Shown here: piece by piece, positions 1-7,365 of the stretch
How positions within the stretch are numbered: position 1 is the first letter of the stretch
How the letters are laid out: each line of letters begins with the position of its first letter
NCBI GenBank assembly: GCA_964369145.1
Contig: CAYJEE010000007.1
Location: 1-30,073, forward strand
Reading direction: 5' to 3'
DNA from: UBA910 sp964369145
GTDB lineage: Bacteria; Patescibacteriota; Minisyncoccia; Phycocordibacterales; DATDWN01
DNA: 30,073 nt
Program-made: the position numbers and the translations under genes
Notes under the pieces: model-generated
The model's input: the letters and a program-made list of their open reading frames with translations, nothing else
The model's database searches: none
What the model was told of the DNA's origin: nothing

Positions 1-1124
1 CTCACTCGTTCGCCTTGGTCTACTCGACCTGACTACCTGTGTCGGTTTACGGTACGGGTTTTGTGTACTTAAGCTTAGAAACTTTTCTTGGAAGCGCGCT
101 TTATAGGATCCCTCTTGACGAATCTCAAGGTTTCGCAACCGCTCGAATTCCACATTTAAGTGAGTGTCCGGATTTACCTGGAACACAATCTCACGGCAGT
201 GACTCAAATCCAATAATGAGCCCTATATACAGCACTCCGTCCTTCCATCGCATTACACAAAAGTTAGGGAATATTAACCCTATGTCCATCGGATGCGGAT
301 CTCTCCATTTCCTTAGGCCCGACTAACCCTGCTCTGATTAACATTGAACAGGAAACCTTAGTCTTTCGGCGTGCAGGGATTTCACCTGCATTGTGGTTAC
401 TTGTGCCAACATTCTTACTTCGCATCGCTCCACCATGGGTCACCCCTTTGGCTTCAGCGCAGATACGAATACTCTCCTACCGCTTGCAATTGTAAAAACA
501 ATCACAAACCCTCAGTTTCGGTACCATGTTTAACCCCGATTATTTGCGGCGCAGATTCTCTTACTGAGTGAGCTGTTACGCTATCTTTAAAGGATGGCTG
601 CTTCTAAGCCAACCTCCTCAGTGTCTGAGAAAATCCACCACCTTACGTGTACTTAACATAGATTTAGGGACCTTAAATAGAGATCAGGGCTGTTTCCCTT
701 TTGACGTATGGAGCTTAGCCCCCACCGTCTAACTGCTAGACTGTAATCTTCCGTATTCGGAGTTTGATAGGACTCGCGAGATTGCTCCCTGTCGAGTCCT
801 TCCAGTGCTCTACCCCGGAAGGGATCATCTAACGCTAGCCCAAAAGCTATTTCGGAGAGAACCAGCTATTACCAGGCTCGATTAGCTTTTCACTTCTTAC
901 CACAAGTCATCAGATAGTATTGCACGGCTAAACTGTTCGGGCCTCCCTTCATCTTTCGACAAAGTTCACCCTGCTCATGGTAAGCTCGCTCTGGCTTCGG
1001 GTCTGATGCATACAACTTAACGCGCTATTCACACTCGGTTTCCCTACGACTCCGCCCGGTAAAGGGCTTAGCCTTGCTGCATCCATCAACTCGTTGGCTC
1101 ATTCTTCAATAGGCACGCCGTGAC

Positions 1125-1187
1125 GGACCGCACGCTATGTAGAATATTTTTGTGTTAACACAAAAATATTCCGCACACTGTGCGGCC
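1125..1187 (-). other. Extended 23S rRNA helix (helix 25 region) with the same boundary motif as the larger insertion
   Basis: At the position of helix 25 the RNA carries a long hairpin: outer stem GGCCGCAC/GUGCGGUCC with one bulge, a 3x3 internal loop AGU/AGC, a short GUG/CAU stem, then a perfect 12-bp AU-rich stem (1143-1154 with 1159-1170) closed by a UUAA loop. The boundary sequences CACAGUGUG and ACAUAGCGUG are the same as those at the ends of the insertion at 1495-1767. Helix 25 is a classic site of RNase III-processed intervening sequences in other bacteria. Whether it is removed here is unknown. Confidence 0.7.
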
Positions 1188-1243
1188 CGCTCCGACTCCT
1201 TGTAAGCATATGGTTTCAGGTCTATTTCACCGTCCTCTCGGAC

Positions 1244-1282
<39 letters not shown>

Positions 1283-1494
1283 ATCTCTAAAAGTATTTAG
1301 CCTTACCGGTTAGTACCGGCAGATTCCCCCGAGCTATTCATGTCTCGAGGTACTCAAGAATAACAACAAAGAAGATAGTATATTTTCATGTACGGGACTA
1401 TTACCCTCTGGGGTCGCGCTTTCCAGCGCATTCCATTAACATACTATTTTTTAACTTCTCTCAAATAAATTTGACGTTGCTACCTTACAACCCC

Positions 1495-1767
1495 GATGCA
1501 TCACGCTATGTACATTATTTATTTTATATTTTTTATGATGGAGAGGAAACACACAAGCCCCCTCCTATCACGCCCCGTAGGACACTTAGGAGGAACTTGG
1601 TTTCCCCAATGGATTTTTACTGACTCCAGTCTCGAACGTCCTTGCTGTCGCCACAATGTCCACAACACCGAAGTGCGTGGGCCCCAGCTAAACAGCTCGA
1701 TTCTTAACCTATCAGCTAATCATCCATCATAAAAAATACAAAATATTTATACACACTGTGATGCATC
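1495..1767 (-). other. Large insertion (about 250 nt) in a 23S rRNA helix near the 5' end
   Basis: In bacteria such as B. subtilis the sequence after GAGCCCAAACC folds into a short hairpin and resumes at GGGGTTGTA. Here about 250 extra bases sit in that hairpin. They are enclosed by a palindromic stem (1495-1504 with 1758-1767, GATGCATCAC/GTGATGCATC), then a 3x3 internal loop (AGU opposite AGC), then a long AU-rich helix ending in a perfect 14-bp stem (1528-1541 with 1724-1737). The roughly 180-nt core (1542-1723) is itself structured, including a hairpin with a UUCG loop and a CCTCCTA/TAGGAGG stem. No protein is encoded. It could be an intervening sequence that is cut out or left as a gap, a small intron, or a retained expansion; the sequence alone cannot say which. 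Confidence 0.75.
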
Positions 1768-2155
1768 GGTTTGGGCTCATTCGTGTTCGCTCGCCGCTAC
1801 TAACGAAATGTCGTTCTTACGAACATTGTTTTCTTTTCCTCCAGGTACTGGAATGTTTTACTTCCCTGGGTGTGCGCTCTACATAATTTGTAGAGTAACA
1901 GCAAAAGCTGTTGGGTTCCCCCATTCAGAAATTTCCGGATCAAAGGTTGCTAGGTACCTCCCCGAAACGTATCGCCACCATGCCGCGTCTTTCATCGCCT
2001 TTTAGAGTCTAGGCATCCACCATATGCTCTTAAATTTCCCATTAGGAAATTTAAAAACCACAATTATATTTTTTACATTCATACTCTGTTATCTAAAATT
2101 AATTAGAAACAAAATATTGTTCCGCCTACTCACCCGAAAAGACCCATCATTGGTC

Positions 2156-2184
2156 AGTAGTAAGTGGCGGGATTTAGTTGTCAA
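2156..2184 (-). promoter_or_regulatory. Possible second rRNA promoter (P2)
   Basis: On the minus strand TTGACA (2179-2184) is followed after 17 bases by ACTACT (2156-2161), a poor -10 hexamer. It lies downstream of the stronger promoter at 2307-2335 and of the terminator-like hairpin at 2207-2227, as a P2 promoter would. The perfect -35 and spacing are visible; its use is inference. Confidence 0.35.
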
Positions 2185-2206
2185 ATATCTGGTCAGTCCG
2201 TGGAAC

Positions 2207-2227
2207 AAAAAATCCGCACAAGGCGGA
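2207..2227 (-). terminator. Terminator-like hairpin inside the rRNA leader
   Basis: On the minus strand a 5-bp stem TCCGC/GCGGA (2213-2217 with 2223-2227) is followed by six Ts. It sits between the upstream promoter and the 23S gene, so it could act as an attenuator that needs antitermination, or just be a weak leader hairpin. The stretch 2041-2486 otherwise holds only the promoters, an AT-rich hairpin next to the rRNA 5' end (about 2031-2053, possibly a processing stem) and the terminator of the next gene. Confidence 0.4.
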
Positions 2228-2306
2228 ATTTAGGCAACAATCAATTAAGCTTGTTTACTAAACGCCGCTTTTTAGATCTCTTGTTTTTGTCATACCGAAT
2301 GAAGCT

Positions 2307-2335
2307 AGTATATACGAAGCGTTTAGTCCTGTCAA
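2307..2335 (-). promoter_or_regulatory. Strong sigma-70-type promoter for the 23S rRNA gene
   Basis: On the minus strand a perfect TTGACA (2330-2335) and TATACT (2307-2312) are separated by exactly 17 bases. Transcription would begin near 2300, about 260 bases before the rRNA 5' end. Near-consensus elements upstream of an rRNA gene are expected. Confidence 0.8.
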
Positions 2336-2387
2336 CCGACTTTTACACTGATTTTTAAAGGGTTTTTAGGGCTTAGAAAAAGACCGT

Positions 2388-2414
2388 AAAAACCACCCTT
2401 TTAGGGTGGTTTTT
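2388..2414. terminator. Bidirectional intrinsic terminator after the MscS-like gene
   Basis: A perfect 12-bp stem AAAAACCACCCT/AGGGTGGTTTTT with a TTT loop gives a T-run on both strands. On the minus strand it lies about 70 bases beyond the stop of the MscS-like gene and before the rRNA promoter. Confidence 0.88.
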
Positions 2415-2486
2415 GGTTGCTTTCTATAGAACTTTCACAATCTGGATGAAATTCAACAAAGAAGACTGTCAGATTTGGAAGTTATA

Positions 2487-3176
2487 TTATCTTCGTTCTT
2501 TGATCTCCTCTCTCACCTTTCGTATCGCATCCGCTGCCGCCTCCTGCCCACCGAGACCAAACGCCAGTCCAAGTGCGAGAGAGACTGCTACCACGAGACC
2601 CGTAAAGAGTGTCTGGATAAATGCACCAGCGATACCCATCTGAGAAAGTGCTACAAGAATCGCAAAAATCCAGATTGCCCATTTTGACACTTTACCGAGC
2701 ATCGCAGATGAAGTAAGTCCTGCTGTTCGTGAAGACGCGACCACCACTTTCTCCAGCGCATCTCCCACTACGACTCCCACCAAAAGGATAAGGACTGCAA
2801 CCACAAGCTGTGGAAGATATCCAAGTACCACCTGACTCAAAAACTGAGTTACCTGGACAAGTCCAAGTACATCAAAACTCGCGATCAAAAAGATAATAAC
2901 GATTGACGCTTTCAAAAGCCATCCGACAAAGTGAGAGGCTCGAAGCTCTAGCCCTGCTCGTTTTACAATACTTTCAAAACCAGTTTTTCGGAGCGCTTCA
3001 TCAAAACGCACTGCATCTAAGAACTTGGTGACAGTGTGTCCGACAAGTGCACCGATTGCCCAACCGAGCGCGAGGATCACAAGCGCTACGATCAGATTTG
3101 GAATAAACAAAAGAATTCCTGACCACAAACTCTGGAAGGAAGTTTCGAGTACTCCTCCCCATGATTGAAACATCAT
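2487..3176 (-). CDS. Small MscS-like / conserved TM-helix membrane protein
   Basis: A 229-aa integral membrane protein. It has about four or five hydrophobic segments (roughly residues 20-45, 85-108, 115-145, 165-185 and 190-210). The last ones are rich in Gly/Ala (LALGLAFGLGGQEAA), which resembles the pore-lining helix of the MscS mechanosensitive-channel superfamily and the 'conserved TM helix' repeat family (PF05552). The C-terminus ends with a short charged tail (RKVREEIKERR), so the cytoplasmic beta and alpha/beta domains of true MscS are missing. A role as an osmotic release channel is therefore a family-level guess; it could be a scaffold-type relative. It is followed by the terminator at 2388-2414. 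The preceding gene (3227-3838) lies 50 bases upstream on the same strand, so the two may be cotranscribed. The start has a second ATG directly after it and no clear Shine-Dalgarno sequence. Confidence 0.75.
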   Translation of the reverse strand: MMFQSWGGVLETSFQSLWSGILLFIPNLIVALVILALGWAIGALVGHTVTKFLDAVRFDEALRKTGFESIVKRAGLELRASHFVGWLLKASIVIIFLIASFDVLGLVQVTQFLSQVVLGYLPQLVVAVLILLVGVVVGDALEKVVVASSRTAGLTSSAMLGKVSKWAIWIFAILVALSQMGIAGAFIQTLFTGLVVAVSLALGLAFGLGGQEAAADAIRKVREEIKERR

Positions 3177-3226
3177 ATAACGTATTAGTTATTATTAACT
3201 TCTAATACATTTATTCTAACACGGAA

Positions 3227-3838
3227 CTAGAGTCCCAGTTTGTTGATTATCTTCTCATGTGGATAATCGAGTATGTCGCGAATCAACTTGTCGTACATAG
3301 ACATGCGGTAGGTAAAATCAGCGGTGGTAAAATATGCATACTTAAGCTCTTTGCCGATTTCTGCTTCGAGCACTTTCATTAAGTTTTCGAGGTGAGTTTT
3401 TTTGATATTGTCCCCCACTACCAGGAGGTCCACTCGACTCTCAGGATCTTGTATAAAGACACCTGAAATAACAAGAAGTTTGACCGAGCCAAGTTGAGAA
3501 ACTTTTTTTACAATCTCTTTTGGTTGAAGTGGTTTTGCGTTGATGAGGAAATTTTGAAGTGATGAAAGATACGAAAAATTGCGGTTTAAGTGATAGCCGT
3601 ATGCAGTGACTCTGGTTTCTTTTTTCTTACCTTTTCCTACCACAGTTTTCCCTGTAATTTTCTTTTTTATGAGAGATATTTTATCCAAACCAACGAGCTC
3701 TTTTCTTACACGAGCCGGGTCTTCTTTTACACGGTCGGCGATGTTGTTGACCTCATATACAGTATCCGGATTAAACAAAAACAAACGCATGATTTTCACC
3801 TTTGCTTCTCCGCCAAATAATTTCGATAGAATTTCCAT
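3227..3838 (-). CDS. Winged-helix DNA-binding protein with a nucleotidyltransferase-like C-terminal half
   Basis: A 203-aa soluble protein. The N-terminal part, about residues 1-70, reads as a winged helix (MEILSKLFGGEAKVKIMRLF, then VYEVNNIADR, VRKELVGLDKISLIKK). The second half, from about residue 105, has a pattern like small stand-alone nucleotidyltransferase folds (VKLLVISGVF, then SRVDLLVVGD), followed by helices (LENLMKVLEAEIG) and a tyrosine-rich end. In the second half the usual catalytic G-S-x(n)-D-x-D is not complete, with only an S-R-V-D-L match, so it may be a sensor or an antitoxin-like fold rather than an enzyme. Proteins of this type are often seen in CPR genomes, and I assign no specific target. 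The gene is separated from rplL by the strong terminator at 3908-3938 and so is a separate unit, possibly with the MscS-like gene downstream. Confidence 0.65.
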   Translation of the reverse strand: MEILSKLFGGEAKVKIMRLFLFNPDTVYEVNNIADRVKEDPARVRKELVGLDKISLIKKKITGKTVVGKGKKKETRVTAYGYHLNRNFSYLSSLQNFLINAKPLQPKEIVKKVSQLGSVKLLVISGVFIQDPESRVDLLVVGDNIKKTHLENLMKVLEAEIGKELKYAYFTTADFTYRMSMYDKLIRDILDYPHEKIINKLGL

Positions 3839-3907
3839 AGGGAGATTATAGCAGGTTCACCTCATTATGATAATTGACATGAGTCATAAAATATTCTGTT
3901 TGTATAA

Positions 3908-3938
3908 CAAAAAACCAAGGGTAACCCTTGGTTTTTTG
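3908..3938. terminator. Bidirectional intrinsic terminator after the rplJ-rplL operon
   Basis: A perfect 14-bp stem (CAAAAAACCAAGGG/CCCTTGGTTTTTTG) with a TAA loop and T-runs on both strands. It lies about 160 bases downstream of rplL on the minus strand. Confidence 0.9.
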
Positions 3939-4004
3939 TAGCTTAGTAAGCCAGTGTGAGCTATTTAAAAGTAACTTTGTCACAAATAATTTCTTCACCT
4001 TCGT

Positions 4005-4114
4005 TCAGAAATTTTTCTGACCACGTCTCGCTACTGAACACTGGTGTGTTCAGGCGCTAAAGCGCAGCTGCGACCGAAAAGTTACTTTCAAGTTACTACT
4101 TGAAAGTAACTTTT
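4005..4114 (-). repeat. Cluster of hairpins spanning the rplL 3' end and 3' untranslated region
   Basis: Several inverted repeats follow each other: 4005-4011/4014-4020 (TCAGAAA/TTTCTGA), 4034-4041/4046-4053 (CTGAACAC/GTGTTCAG, TGGT loop), 4054-4058/4061-4065 (GCGCT/AGCGC, a marginal 2-nt loop) and a perfect 17-bp stem 4077-4093/4098-4114. The last one includes the final rplL codons, with the stop codon at its tip. The sequence AAAGTAACTTT recurs at about 3968-3978. They may protect the message 3' end or slow transcription; the true terminator is at 3908-3938. Confidence 0.6.
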
Positions 4115-4497
4115 CCTCCTGCTTCTTCAACAGCTTTTTTCAAAGCGTCTGCATCTTCTTTCTTCATACCAGTCTTAAGCATTGCTGGAGCACCGTCCAC
4201 GAGATCTTTTGCTTCTTTCAAACCAAGTCCAAGTGCTTCTTTCACAACCTTGATAACTGCAATCTTTGTAGCACCACCATCAGTGAGCTCTACATCAAAT
4301 GAAGATTTCTCTTCTGCGCCACCTGCTGCCGCGCCTCCCGCTGGAGCCATAGCTACTGCTGCAGCTGATACACCAAATTTCTCTTCTAGGTGTTTTACCA
4401 ACTCATGAAGATCGATCACTGACATTGTTTCAATTGCTTCTACGATAGATTTAAACTTCGCAGGAGTAGCAACTGTTGTATTTTCTGTTGTTTCCAT
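4096..4497 (-). CDS. rplL: 50S ribosomal protein bL12 (L7/L12)
   Basis: Stalk protein of the large ribosomal subunit, which recruits and activates translational GTPases. At 133 aa it is slightly longer than the usual 120-130. Residues about 10-45 form the dimerisation domain (VEAIETMSVIDLHELVKHLE), followed by the Ala/Gly-rich hinge (AAGGAAAGGAEEK). The C-terminal factor-binding domain begins near residue 66 with FDVELTDGGATKIAVIKVVK and carries the typical GLGLKEAKDLVDGAP. It lies 101 bases downstream of rplJ in the same operon, and the gap holds a perfect hairpin (4524-4551). Its last codons form one arm of a 17-bp inverted repeat. Identification is secure. Confidence 0.98.
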   Translation of the reverse strand: METTENTTVATPAKFKSIVEAIETMSVIDLHELVKHLEEKFGVSAAAVAMAPAGGAAAGGAEEKSSFDVELTDGGATKIAVIKVVKEALGLGLKEAKDLVDGAPAMLKTGMKKEDADALKKAVEEAGGKVTFK

Positions 4498-4523
4498 AAA
4501 TTTTGTTCCACTGTCACTTCTCG

Positions 4524-4551
4524 GAAGTAAGAAAGTTTACTTTCTTACTTC
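4524..4551 (-). promoter_or_regulatory. Perfect hairpin between rplJ and rplL
   Basis: A 12-bp perfect stem, GAAGTAAGAAAG/CTTTCTTACTTC, with a 4-nt loop lies in the rplJ-rplL gap. No T-run follows it on the minus strand, so it is not a standard terminator. It may be an mRNA processing or stabilising site that lets L7/L12 be made in excess over L10, since ribosomes carry several L12 per L10. That function is inference. Confidence 0.6.
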
Positions 4552-4598
4552 GCTCAAAGCTAGGTGTAATAATTTTTTAAATTTTTGTAAATATAATT

Positions 4599-5087
4599 TT
4601 ATTGCTTCTTCTTCGCAATCTCACTGAGCCCCACAACAAGTCGCTGTATCGGTGAGTTGATAAGGTTAACAAACTGAGCCTGAAGAGTTTTCATACCAGG
4701 GATATTTGCAACCACTGTCATTTCTGACTGGTTCATAAACTTCCCTTCAAACACACCTCCGACGATTTGTACTTTCTTATCAAACTTTTTCTGAAATGCA
4801 AAGATTTCGCGAGCAGGTGCGAGAGAGTCTTCTCCATACACCATCGCAAACTCTCCGGGCATCTCTGGCATATCACCTGAGATTCCACCTTCTTTCAATG
4901 CTTTTCGAGAAAGTGTTTTCTTTGCGACAACATACCCTACCTTGTTCTCTCGAAGTGTTTTTCGAATCGCACTGGTGTCAGAAACTGGCAACCCTTTGAA
5001 ATTCAAAAACACGAGAGATTTTGATTCTGCTACAATCTTTTTAAGATTGTCTAAAATACCTGACTTTTTTTCTTTTGAAATAGCCAT
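4599..5087 (-). CDS. rplJ: 50S ribosomal protein uL10
   Basis: L10 anchors the L7/L12 dimers to the large subunit and, in many bacteria, represses its own operon by binding the leader. At 162 aa it has normal length for a short bacterial L10. Typical features are the N-terminal ISKEKKSGILDNLKKIVAES, the motif LVFLNFKGLPVSDTSAIRK, VAKKTLSRKALKE, the FEGKFMNQSEM region and the C-terminal helix LINSPIQRLVVGLSEIAKKK that binds L12. It is the first gene of the operon, starting about 130 bases after a promoter (5223-5251), with an L10-type leader between (5141-5212). No rplK-rplA genes lie upstream, unlike in E. coli; instead a divergent gene starts there. Confidence 0.97.
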   Translation of the reverse strand: MAISKEKKSGILDNLKKIVAESKSLVFLNFKGLPVSDTSAIRKTLRENKVGYVVAKKTLSRKALKEGGISGDMPEMPGEFAMVYGEDSLAPAREIFAFQKKFDKKVQIVGGVFEGKFMNQSEMTVVANIPGMKTLQAQFVNLINSPIQRLVVGLSEIAKKKQ

Positions 5088-5140
5088 GAATATATACGTT
5101 AACGAACATTGATTAATACGACCCTAAGGTGTTGGAGAAA

Positions 5141-5212
5141 AAGTGTATATACACTTGTCTTGGCAGATAGCCGAAGCTATTAAGAATTCCTTCATCTGCT
5201 GTCTCTGACCTT
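5141..5212 (-). promoter_or_regulatory. L10-type autoregulatory leader
   Basis: The leader RNA contains GACAGCAG, then CUUAAUAGCUUCGGCUAUCUGCC, split here around the UUCG loop: GACAGCAGAUG... pairs back with AUCUGCC, and CUUAAUA lies in the internal loop. This matches what I recall of the conserved core of the ribosomal L10 leader family (GACAGCAG ... CUUAAU ... CUGCC). A second hairpin, AAGUGUAUAUACACUU, follows directly. Binding by L10 or the L10-L12 complex would repress translation of the operon. Confidence 0.75.
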
Positions 5213-5222
5213 ATTGCCTCCC

Positions 5223-5251
5223 ACTATACCGGAAAAGGGCTTTGGGGTCAA
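5223..5251 (-). promoter_or_regulatory. Promoter of the rplJ-rplL operon
   Basis: TTGACC (5246-5251) and TATAGT (5223-5228) on the minus strand are 17 bases apart. Transcription would begin near 5216, exactly upstream of the L10 leader. Confidence 0.75.
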
Positions 5252-5263
5252 TACACACACATT

Positions 5264-5291
5264 TTGACAAATAACATACAAAAGGTATAAA
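5264..5291 (+). promoter_or_regulatory. Promoter of the DUF84-type gene
   Basis: TTGACA (5264-5269) and TATAAA (5286-5291) are 16 bases apart. The start site would be near 5298, giving a leader of about 15 bases with GGAGG at 5300-5304 eight bases before the ATG at 5313. It is divergent from and back-to-back with the rplJ promoter. Confidence 0.7.
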
Positions 5292-5312
5292 TACACATTG
5301 GAGGCGGAAAAC

Positions 5313-5828
5313 ATGCCAATCATAGTAGGTTCTGAAACTTACCCCAAAATAATCGCAACGATACAAGGCTTCTCACAGGCACACAGAGGCGGTGATGTTG
5401 CCGGTATTACAGGGATGGACGTTTGTTCAGAAGTAAACAAACAACCTGTAGGCTTAGACGAAACCTACAGGGGAGCCCTCAATCGGGCAAATGCGGTAAA
5501 GAAAAAATATCCAACTGCAATTGCAGTTGGTATCGAGAGTGGCATTATTATGATAGGCAATGACACATTCGACATCGCCATCGTCATAATAATCGATGAA
5601 AATGGAGGTGTCTCAACCGCCACATCGCAAGGTCTTCTTGTACCCCGCAAGTTCTTCGAAAGAGCAGAGGTGCAAGGTTTGAAATGGCACACCGTCGGCT
5701 CTGCTGTAGCAGAAGAGCTCCTCGGGGATCCTGGAGACCCTCACCTTACCCTAACCGAGGGGAGAATCAGTCGAGTGGACTTTATGGCTCAGGCCGTATT
5801 CACCGCACTGCTCATGCTCCCCCACTAA
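5313..5828 (+). CDS. Non-canonical purine NTP phosphatase, DUF84 / inosine-xanthosine triphosphatase family
   Basis: A 171-aa soluble protein. It begins with a nucleotide-pocket start (PIIVGSETYPK, family form 'v.vgS.NP.K') and continues with the family hallmark near residues 50-60 (QPVGLDETYRGALNRA), then AVGIESGI. This order is that of the YjjX/DUF84 family, which hydrolyses ITP and XTP so that deaminated purines do not enter RNA and DNA. The 'E-S-G' triplet and the Q-P-x-G-x-x-E-T block fit the active-site region. The start at 5313 is chosen because GGAGG lies eight bases upstream; a TTG codon at 5298 would place that sequence inside the gene. It is a single gene with its own promoter and a good terminator at 5833-5863. 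Confidence 0.85.
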   Translation: MPIIVGSETYPKIIATIQGFSQAHRGGDVAGITGMDVCSEVNKQPVGLDETYRGALNRANAVKKKYPTAIAVGIESGIIMIGNDTFDIAIVIIIDENGGVSTATSQGLLVPRKFFERAEVQGLKWHTVGSAVAEELLGDPGDPHLTLTEGRISRVDFMAQAVFTALLMLPH

Positions 5829-5832
5829 CACG

Positions 5833-5870
5833 CGCTCCCAACTTCAACCAGAAGCTGGGAGCGTTTTACT
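5833..5870 (+). terminator. Intrinsic terminator after the DUF84-type gene
   Basis: Stem CGCTCCCA (5833-5840) with TGGGAGCG (5856-5863), an inner CTTC/GAAG stem, then TTTTACTTT on the plus strand. It lies between convergent genes, five bases beyond the DUF84 stop. Confidence 0.85.
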
Positions 5871-5874
5871 TTAC

Positions 5875-7170
5875 CTACCGAAAGAGTCCCGAGAGCAATC
5901 CCCATCCTTTTTTCGGTATCCAGAGGAAGCTTTCGAGTGCGGAAGTTTTTTGTGATCCTGTATACACGTTGGCGACCAAGCTATCGGACTGCATCTCATC
6001 CATCACAACACCTTCTTCTTTTTCTTCTGTAGTCGTCGCAATAGCCACCTCTTTTTTTACCACCGGTCTTTCGATATATACAATTTTTGTCACAGGTTCG
6101 ATTGTGGGCATTCGTACCTCCTCAACCATCTCTTCTTCGAGCTCATTACTTTCTATTGTGGAGACTTTTTCTGCAACAATCGTACCGAGTGGATCTTTCA
6201 GCACAATCCTGTCTGTACTCGTCACCACTCCTCCATATGCAAATGTAACTGCTTTTCCTTTTTCGATAATGGTATCTCGTGGCAACTCAAGACGACTGCG
6301 TGCACCCTCTATCACCCACTCGCCAATATTTACTTCCCCTGAAGAATTATTTTTAATCTGCACTCCACCGGAAACACTCTCAATCAAAAAAGTTGGCGCA
6401 ATAACTGACACTTCTGTACGAGATACTGCTGACTTATCACTGTAGACCGCATTAAGCACCACCACATAATCACCTGCAAATCGGTATCGATGGTTTACGA
6501 TTTGTCCTTGCGCAGTTGTCCCATCACCAAAACTCCACGTGTACTGAATATAATTTTCTGGAATCCCCGAAAGTTTCAAAGGTTCCGCTTTGAAACTGAG
6601 CTCACTCGCCACTGATGTAAATCGTTTCCTTCCTGCCGATACCTCAAAACTTAATACGACTTTTGAGTCCGAGGCGGGAGACGGATTGGCATGAGACGAT
6701 ACTGTGGTATTGTTTCCACCTACAGAGACCTGGGTTGTTGTACTGTTTTGATCCCCTCCACTTCCGGTCGTTTGCCCACTATTCCCTACGGTGATCACCT
6801 GATTTGCTTTAAATGTTTTTTGAGTATCTCTTCCTGTAGCGGTGACAGTTAATGTATGACTACCTGTCGTACTATCTCGATAATAAAAAGTTCTATTCGC
6901 TGTGTTTTTAGACATCGTGGTACTCACCGGATTACTCGATGAATTGAGGAATTCTCCTGTCGGTGAACTACTCTGAAACACAAGATCTGTTGTCTCAGCG
7001 ATTGATTCTTGAGCTCCTGCAGTACTTTGAGACTGAATGGTTAGAGAATCAGATATGAGAGCAGGAGCAACTGTCCGCGCTTCATTGGTAAACACAAACT
7101 GACTGACTTCTGCATATGCAAGTCCTGAACAGGTAAGATATACGATACAGATTGCAAGAATTTTTTTCAT
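5875..7170 (-). CDS. Secreted PKD-domain and lamin-tail-domain protein
   Basis: A 431-aa exported protein. It starts with a signal peptide (MKKILAICIVYLTCSGLAYA). Residues about 22-165 are Ser/Thr-rich beta structure, followed by a low-complexity linker. A PKD-like domain lies at about 185-260, with the hallmark YTWSFGDGTTAQG and HRYRFAGDYVVVLN. Then comes a lamin-tail-like Ig fold at about 265-340 (VQIKNNSSGEVNIGEWVIEG ... DRIVLKDPLG). The last 90 residues are acidic and Glu-rich (EEEMVEEV, EEKEEG) and end in a short hydrophobic piece (SFLWIPKKGWGLLSGLFR), perhaps a membrane or wall anchor. PKD and LTD domains usually mediate surface adhesion. It is the last of a four-gene minus-strand cluster beginning with the hydrolase at 7739-10405. 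Its GAGG ribosome-binding site is part of a small hairpin (7179-7194). The precise function is not known. Confidence 0.75.
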   Translation of the reverse strand: MKKILAICIVYLTCSGLAYAEVSQFVFTNEARTVAPALISDSLTIQSQSTAGAQESIAETTDLVFQSSSPTGEFLNSSSNPVSTTMSKNTANRTFYYRDSTTGSHTLTVTATGRDTQKTFKANQVITVGNSGQTTGSGGDQNSTTTQVSVGGNNTTVSSHANPSPASDSKVVLSFEVSAGRKRFTSVASELSFKAEPLKLSGIPENYIQYTWSFGDGTTAQGQIVNHRYRFAGDYVVVLNAVYSDKSAVSRTEVSVIAPTFLIESVSGGVQIKNNSSGEVNIGEWVIEGARSRLELPRDTIIEKGKAVTFAYGGVVTSTDRIVLKDPLGTIVAEKVSTIESNELEEEMVEEVRMPTIEPVTKIVYIERPVVKKEVAIATTTEEKEEGVVMDEMQSDSLVANVYTGSQKTSALESFLWIPKKGWGLLSGLFR

Positions 7171-7194
7171 AAAAGAAAACCTCGCACGCGAGGT
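7171..7194 (-). promoter_or_regulatory. Small hairpin that contains the ribosome-binding site of the PKD-protein gene
   Basis: On the minus strand ACCTCG/CGAGGT form a 6-bp stem with loop CGTG (7179-7194), directly followed by TTTTCTTTT and the ATG at 7170. GAGG in the 3' arm is the only Shine-Dalgarno candidate, nine bases from the ATG. The same element looks like a weak intrinsic terminator after the 52-aa gene. Confidence 0.5.
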
Positions 7195-7353
7195 CTACTG
7201 GTTACTGGTAATAGCCTGATCTTCTCCTTTCATCGATGAAGCCTCACTGTTTTTATATATTTTTATAACAACTAAAAATATAACACTCACAATAATCAAG
7301 GTCACAAACCCACTCAACATTTTCCAAAATTTCTCATCGACGTATTCTTTCAT
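7195..7353 (-). CDS. Small single-span membrane protein (52 aa), unknown
   Basis: A 52-codon reading frame from ATG at 7353 to TAG at 7195-7197. The product has one transmembrane helix at about residues 13-31 (MLSGFVTLIIVSVIFLVVI) flanked by a charged N-terminus (MKEYVDEKFWK) and a short polar tail. It lies between the four-helix membrane protein gene (12 bases downstream of its stop) and the PKD gene in a tightly packed cluster, which supports its being translated. I recognise no family. It may assist export or anchoring of the neighbours. Confidence 0.5.
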   Translation of the reverse strand: MKEYVDEKFWKMLSGFVTLIIVSVIFLVVIKIYKNSEASSMKGEDQAITSNQ

Positions 7354-7365
7354 GGATTATTGGTA

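Noticed and set aside
1505..1757. Group I intron in the 23S rRNA
   Set aside because: A segment resembles the R core string, but I could not find a complete P-Q-R-S set or the expected P7 pairing; left as an insertion of unknown class.
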